A DNA stretch of 64,000 nt, from contig CM066729.1 in NCBI GenBank assembly GCA_033961575.1, forward strand, positions 101,024,501 to 101,088,500. The letters run 5' to 3'. Below the pieces are notes generated by a model that saw nothing but the letters and a program-made list of their open reading frames with translations, made no database searches and was not told where the DNA came from. The DNA comes from Aselliscus stoliczkanus. Lineage: Eukaryota; Chordata; Mammalia; Chiroptera; Hipposideridae. Shown here in pieces: positions 57,791-64,000 of the stretch (position 1 is the first letter of the stretch; the number at the start of each line of letters is the position of its first letter). A program made the position numbers and the translations under genes.

Positions 57791-58665
57791 CTTTCGTTCT
57801 AGCTGCCTTCTAAAACAATCTCCTTTGCCTGGGCTCTAGATTCTAGAAGGGATTTCACTAAACGCCGCCCTAGCCCCAGTCTCCCTAGTAGATCCCCTCC
57901 GCAGTGCTGGCCCAGAGGGAGGCCCAAGTGGGCTTCCATGAGGCTCCAATAAAATACGCAGTCTTTTGTTTTGGGATGAATGGATTGAAGCAATTTTCAG
58001 CCAGTGTGATTTATCCAAGAGAGTAGGTACACTTTCCTCTATTGCTAACACTAAAGTGGACCATTAAAAACAAAAACGAACACCAAACACCTTGGCTTTC
58101 TCTTGAATTAAGTCATAAGTGGCAGGAGTTGCTTTCATGGACACGTCTTGAACATGTGATGGCCATTTAGGACACTTGTGACGTGTTTTTCAGGTGCTAG
58201 TCAATCATGCACCTGATTTTTCTTGCCATTTGGCCAGTGGTAGTACTTAGTGACTCCTTGTGAGCATGTTTTGTCCATTATTGCTGTTAAAGTTCATGAG
58301 AACTATGATCTTGGAGAACCGAGATTTATTTCCTCACCTTAGATATAAATCAAAACAATCCCTGTTAACAACAGGTCAGTCTGCTGGGGAAATAAACTGC
58401 CATTGGCTTACTAGTCGATTTAAAAATGTTATGAAAATATTGGCTATTGAAGCTGAATTGTGGTTCATGAGAATTCATGATAATGGTCTCTCCATTTCTT
58501 GTATTTTTAAATCATAATTTAAACTATAAAAATGTATGTGTGTCTATTGTGAGTACTATTCAGTAAAATTTGAGGAATATTCAGTATAATTAGAAAGAAT
58601 GCACAATTCAAACACTCCATTCGTGAATATTATTAGGTATAATGATCATATTAAAAAACATTTAA
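57791..58665. other. Upstream flank of HSPA13, unassigned
   Basis: No gene, divergent exon or clear repeat recognised. Open frames here have no known product. Confidence 0.4.
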
Positions 58666-58808
58666 GGGCCAGCCGAGTGGCTCAGTTGGTTAAGAGCTCG
58701 CTCAAGAGTGCGAGCTGAGCTCTGAGCAATGGCGGTTCGATGCCCAGCCGGAGCTGAGCTGCCAACATGTAGCAGGATGGCTCAGCTAAAAAAAAAAAAA
58801 AAAAAAAA
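58666..58808 (+). repeat. Third-type bat SINE
   Basis: Starts GGGCCAGCCGAGTGGCTCAG and ends GCAGGATGGCTCAGCT with a long A tail. It lacks the GAGTTGCCGTT segment seen in the other two copies. Target duplication not clear. Confidence 0.88.
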
Positions 58809-59361
58809 GCCACTTAGCCTAGTGATAGCCACTGGTAATTACCAGGAGAGACAGAAGGTAAACAAATAACGTACTATATTATGGTATATACCATAATTGC
58901 AGTATAGACAGAGGGCAGAAACAGAATTAAATAAAGACTGTGTGATTTTATTTTGAAGAGAAAGCTTAGTGGGACAGAATATGTCTAAGCAGTACTTGGA
59001 AGAGTAGAAGGGAGTCCTGATGGGATTAATGGGATAATGTGAAGCAGTTGGCTGATGGTCTTCCAGGAAGAGGGAACTGAATTACCAAGAGCATAGAAGC
59101 AGAAGGCAATCTCGTAGATTAGAACTGCATGATCATAAAGCATGAGGTGAAAGTCTGAGAGATAACACTAGAGATGTAAACCAAATCAGTAGGATTAGTC
59201 ATTTGTGGCAGGCACTAGCTATTGCCCTTCTCCCTGCCTCCCACCCCTTTCTCCTGGCTAATGGGATCCTGACTTGTTGAAGAAGTAGGTAGGGATTATA
59301 TGACCCCACAGTGAAATGCCCTTAATCTAGAGGAGAAATTAAAATGGAACTAAACAGATTA
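58809..59361. other. Unassigned
   Basis: Purine-rich non-coding sequence with nothing recognisable. Confidence 0.35.
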
Positions 59362-59872
59362 TGTTAGTTTTCTATTGCTGTATTAACAAATTACCACAAA
59401 TTTAGTGTCTTAAAAGAAATTTTTTATTTTAGAGTTGTCTAGATCTCAAATTTGGCAGGGGTCTTACTGGACTAAATCAAAGCATCAGGGCTGCATTCCT
59501 TTTTGGAAGTTCTAGGGGAGAATTGTTGCCTGCTTATTTGATTTGCTGACAGAATTCATTTCCTTCCAATTGTAGGATCAAGGTCCCCATTGTTGTGATA
59601 ACTATAAATGGAGGGCATTCCCAGCTTCTAGATGCCACCAACATTCCTTAGCTCAGAGACTGTCTTCCTCTCAACAGTGGACCAGTTCCATCTCAGAAGA
59701 TACCATGTGATTAAATTGGATCCACCCGGACAATCCAAGATAATCTCCCCATCTCAAACTCTATAACTTTAAAATTATCTGCAAAGTCCATTTTGCCATG
59801 TAAGGTAACATATTCACATGTTCCAGGAATTAGAATGTGAATTTTTTTGGAGGTTATAATTTTGCCTACCAC
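59362..59872 (+). repeat. Old LTR-like repeat, related to the one at 31008
   Basis: It begins TATGTTAGTTTTCTATTGCT, followed by 'AACAAATTACCACAAATTTA', 'GGGCTGCATTCCTTTTTGGA', 'TTGGATCCACCCGGACAATC' and closes 'TTTTGCCTACCACA'. A well-known mammal-wide repeat; subfamily not assigned. Confidence 0.65.
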
Positions 59873-61311
59873 AATTCACTCTCTGTTCCCAAAGATTTAC
59901 ATCCATCCACATGTAAAATCCTCCAAACTCTCATCCTATAACAACATCAACTCAAAGTCCAACAAGCTCATATAAATCTCATCAGCTCAGAAGTTCTATT
60001 AATAAATATCATCATCTGCATCATCTAAGTTGGATAGTTAGCTGTTGTCACTTATCCCTTCATTTTTGTCAACAGAGAGTTAATATGTATTATATAGAAT
60101 GAAAATTTAAGAAATAGGAGCTTAAATAGACATTTAAGGTTATGAAGGCAACTTTCTTGAAGACCAAAAAATGATAAAACTTAACAGAAAAAGGAATAGA
60201 TTATAGAGAAGAATGAGTGGGATGAAATAAAAATATGTACTTCTTTTTCAGTTTTCCATAGAAGAGCTAATATATATCATTTAAAATTAAATTTTAAAAA
60301 TCCATATGGCAAAATATATCAATGGAGAAGTAAAACCAAAAAATATACCAGGTGACAGATTTAGGATCAATTTTATTATATCCTTAAATGTAAATGGGAT
60401 AAACTAAAATCTTCCAGGTTTTTTTTTTTTAAATACGGTTGCAACTATTAGAGACTTTAAGTGGATAACTAAATGAAGTTCATATCTGAAAACTATCTGG
60501 ACCTATCTCTTTATTTATAGAGAGAAAAATAGAGGCCAAGAGAAGTCAAGAAAATTATGATCTCAATTAGCGTTCATTCTCTTAGTAAATTATGCCTCAC
60601 TTTCAACTTAGTGATTAGAGCTAATCATTAAAAATAGTAGATAGAGTGAAAAATTGTCTAGTTATATATCCCAATAATTCTCATTATTATTTCAGAAATG
60701 TAATCCATTAGGAAAATCATTGCCAAATAATAAAATTCTTACTCATATCAATGTAATTGAGGGGACAAATTCTCCTTGCTGTTTAATCCACACTTATTTC
60801 TCTTCCCTCATCTATATAAGAAAGGTTCATTGAATTGAAAATTGATCCAGTTCTTTCCACATTCATTAAAAGAGTAGGTATATTAGAATTAAAAATTAGC
60901 TTGAGTTATATTGTAAGATTTTATGGAATACTATAATATTTAAACACAAAAGATTACTCCTATGTTAAAATGATGCCATAAAAGGACAAATCTCATTTAA
61001 TGAACCAGAGTATTTATACATACTTTTTTCTGCTATACTGTCATGGTTCCATATATTACTGTTTCCTGAGGATTAAAAATTTATTACGTGAACATGTTTC
61101 ATGTAAAGGTATTATTGGTGAGAAATAGGGTTTATTTATATAATAATATTGTAAAAATATAATTTTCCTATACGCAAGCAATGAGGTAGGAAAAAATAAA
61201 TATGGCAGGAAAGATCCCATTTGCACTAGCAAACAAAAAGATAAAATCCACAGACTTACATTTAATAATAAAAAAGGAAAGTTATCAAACTCTTCTAAGA
61301 CTAGAACAATA
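59873..61311. other. Intergenic, unassigned
   Basis: AT-rich with no gene or clear repeat; a T run is at 60420-60431. Confidence 0.35.
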
Positions 61312-61886
61312 CAAGGTGTGACAATTAAGTTCGCAAACTTGTTGCAACAGTGTTGCTAACCTTTTTTTGATATCAGAGGGATTATTCATTATGAATTTGT
61401 ACCAACTGGACAAACAATTAACCAAGTTTACTATTTGCAAGTGCTGAAAAGGCTGCATGAAAAAGTTAGACGACCTGAACTTTTCGCCAACAATTCATGG
61501 CTCTTGGCATCACGACAATGCACCAGCTCACATGGCACTGTCTATGAAGGAGTTTTCATCCGGTAAACAAATAACTGTATTGGAACCCCCTCCCTACTCA
61601 TCTGATCTGTCCCCCAATGACTTCTTTTCTTTACCTGAAGATAAAGGAAATATTGAAAGGAAGACCTTTTGATGACATTCAGGACATCCAGGGTAATGCG
61701 ACAGCTCTCATGGCCATTCAAGAAAACAAGTTCCAAAATTGCTTTGAAGGGTGGATTAGGTGCTGGCATTGGTGTATAACTTCCCAAGGGAAGTACTTTG
61801 AAGGTGACCATAGTGATGATATTCTGCAATGAGGAATGTAGCACTTTTTCTAGGATGAATCTGCTAACTTAATTGTCTGACCTTTG
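61312..61886 (+). mobile_element. Internally deleted mariner transposon
   Basis: A 575-bp element with inverted ends: CAAGGTGTGACAATTAAGTT at the left and CAAAGGTCAGACAATTAAGT read inward from the right. Left flank TA (61310-61311), right flank TG, probably a mutated TA. The transposase C-terminal half is readable: SWHHDNAPAHMALSM (second catalytic Asp), EPPPYSSDLSPNDFF (third Asp), then FQNCFEGWIR and YFEGDHSDDILQ in a shifted frame. The N-terminal DNA-binding part and the first catalytic Asp are missing. Dead as a source of transposase. Confidence 0.88.
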
Positions 61887-63887
61887 TGTATACATAAGTA
61901 AATAAAAAGACAATGACTTTCTTGTTGGAAACGCCTACTTTTCTTGATAAGAAAACTCAATAAATTTATTATAGGAAAGTTTAAATATATGTATACAAAG
62001 TAGAGAGAATTAATTACCAAGTACCTCATCCAGATTCAGTAATTATCAATGTGTGACTAATGATGTTTTTATCTCCACCCTTCGCCATCTCATATTACAT
62101 TGAAGCAAATAGATTTATCATTTTAGTCTTAAATATTTTAATATCACTAAAAATAATTTTAAACACACACAATAATACTGTCCAACCCAAATATTAAAAA
62201 TCATTATTAAAATCCAGTCAGTGCTCAAATTTCCACTTGATTCATAAATGTTATATAGTTTTAGTTTGCTCCTTTGAATTAGAATTCAAATAAAGTCTAT
62301 AATTTGCAATAAAAAATATAAATTGTCTTTTAAGATTTCCTACAGTCTGAATTTTGCTGATTGTAACTCATGGTATAAACATGTTTGTTTCTTTTGTGTC
62401 TATAGTTAGTATAAATTGCTAGTTGGATATGAAGGTTTGATTTGATTTAGGCTTTTTTTTTTTTTTTAAATCTTGCAAGATTATTTTGTCCTTGATCAGC
62501 GTTTTTCCATTAGGAGGACAGATAATGTGTGGTTGCCTCTCTTTTAGTTGATGATTAATGCCCAAGCTCATTAATTTATTGAGCATTGAAAAACTGATAT
62601 TTTATTTCCCCTTCTTTTTTGCTAGCTGGAATATATTTATAAAGAGAAAGTTCTCTCTTTTGCTATTTGATTACGTGGTGGTATAGATTATGTAGAAAGA
62701 CAAGATTAATTCTTGATTCATTCTCTTTACTTTCTACTTTTAAAAATAATCAGCTTGCCAACATCCTCAAAATGATGACCAATTAATTTGATGTTGTTAC
62801 AATTATTGTCGTGTGGTGTTGTAAGATATGTTACAATCTATTGTAATTATTATCATGTTGATATTTAGATTGTCCTAACTTTGGCCAGGCAGCCTCTTCA
62901 AATCCATTTTTGAGTGTTTTTGACAGAACCGTAGTAGGCTTTATTTATTTCTTTGCTACTTGTTCTGAAAAGATGCCTTAGGATACTCTTATTATTATTG
63001 TTATTATTATATTATTGTTATTATTATTAGCCTCATAATTAGCCATACCTACAAGGAGTCCTACTTCCTTGTACTAGAATGGGGTATTTAGACACAATAA
63101 TTTGTGTGCTAGGGGGTTATTACTTTAAATAATAACATAATTTATTATATAAGTTCTTATGTTTTAAATTCAATGAAATATCAAATAAAATGCCAGCAGG
63201 ATAATTTATAATTTGAAAAAGTGACAAAATTCATTTGGAATATTTAGGAATAAGAATTTAACAAGAGAATAGCCCTTTCACATGTTAAAACAAATGACAA
63301 ACCTACAAAATTCAAAACAAGTTTATACTCCAGAGGAAATAGAAAATAAACAAAAGAAGAAAGTGTTGTTCCTTTCAAAACGAGAAGAAGGGGGGAGATG
63401 GATTATTCAATGAGTGTTATTGAGAACTATTGGCTTTTGAAATGATTAACTGTAAAGAGGGATATTATACCTTAACACCATATTAAATTCAAAATGGATG
63501 GAAGACTTAACTCCAATAGTATATGTGGTTTTATTTATTAACTGGTGGTGAAAGAAGTATTTCAAATTGAAACCTAAAACCTAGAAGCTGTAAAGCAAAA
63601 CTAAACAAAGAGAAATTTGATTATATAGAATTTTAAATTATTCATATACTATATATATGTGAGGTCAAAAGACACATGACAAACTGAGTAAATAATAAAC
63701 ACACTTCCTTACTTTCCAGGGAGCTCGTCAAGGTATAAATATTTACAACCCAATTGAAAAAATCAGGAAAGATGTGACTAGTCAATTAACAGAAAGAAAA
63801 TAAAAATGCCCAATAAACATGAAAAGAAATTCTAATCACATTTAAATAAATGTAAATCAAAATAATAACATGTCATTTTTAGACATC
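61887..63887. other. Intergenic, unassigned
   Basis: AT-rich. A TTA/ATT microsatellite lies at about 62990-63030. No gene. Confidence 0.4.
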
Positions 63888-64000
63888 TGTTACAAGTTTA
63901 ATTGTGTCCTCCTCAAAAAACAATATGTTGAAGTCCTAACTCCCAGTAGCTCAGAGTGTGAACTTATTTGCAAGGATTGTTGCCCATGTTAATTAGGTAA
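63888..64000 (+). repeat. MLT1-type LTR, cut by the window end
   Basis: It reads GTTACAAGTTTAATTGTGTC, AATATGTTGAAGTCCTAACT, 'GAGTGTGAACTTATTTGCAA' and 'TTAATTAGGTAA', which follows the MLT1 5' part. The rest lies beyond the window. Confidence 0.75.

Noticed and set aside
61457..61832. Functional transposase gene
   Set aside because: It lacks the N-terminal part and first catalytic Asp, and the frame shifts near 61670.

Overview
The window is mammalian nuclear DNA. It has AT-rich introns and intergenic sequence, spliced genes with GT-AG junctions, and many interspersed repeats (tRNA-derived SINEs, L1, L2, MIR, MLT1-type LTRs, mariner elements). The SINEs point to a bat. Many copies open with a GGCCGGCC-type tRNA-like head, and two others resemble the Ves family. 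Together with several mariner-type elements this suggests Yinpterochiroptera, perhaps the horseshoe/leaf-nosed bat group; that placement is inference. The gene pair matches human chromosome 21q11.2, where ABCC13 and HSPA13 are neighbours.

About 2.3-41 kb, plus strand: a decayed ABC-C transporter, best called ABCC13. I read nine exon remnants in the right order. They are NBD1 Q-loop (2320), NBD1 signature/Walker B (6197), NBD1 H-loop (7794), linker (22365), a TMD2 exon (22859), two more TMD2 exons (33927, 36231), the TMD2-NBD2 linker (38527) and NBD2 Walker A (40889). At least six carry premature stops or frameshifts, and one has also lost its acceptor AG. Three TMD2 exons expected between 23.1 and 33.9 kb, and the last NBD2 exons, were not found. 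The 5' half of the gene lies before the window or is gone.

45.7-57.4 kb, minus strand: a complete, apparently functional HSPA13 (STCH), an ATPase-domain-only Hsp70 relative. Five coding exons join without error into a 471-residue protein with all the Hsp70 nucleotide-binding motifs. It starts in a CpG-rich promoter with two ZNF143/SBS-like sites and ends in a 3' UTR of about 2.5 kb that contains a SINE. ABCC13 and HSPA13 are convergent.

Repeats fill much of the rest. They include four full-length copies of a roughly 420-bp SINE, short copies of the same head, a third ~135-bp SINE type, and one composite of two SINE types inside a single target-site duplication. There is a solo class II-like LTR with a 6-bp duplication, a foldback mariner, an internally deleted mariner, two palindromic MITEs, an L1 with an inverted 5' part, and several nested insertions. 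No tRNA, rRNA or CRISPR was seen. The region from 57.8 to 64 kb has no gene I can support.
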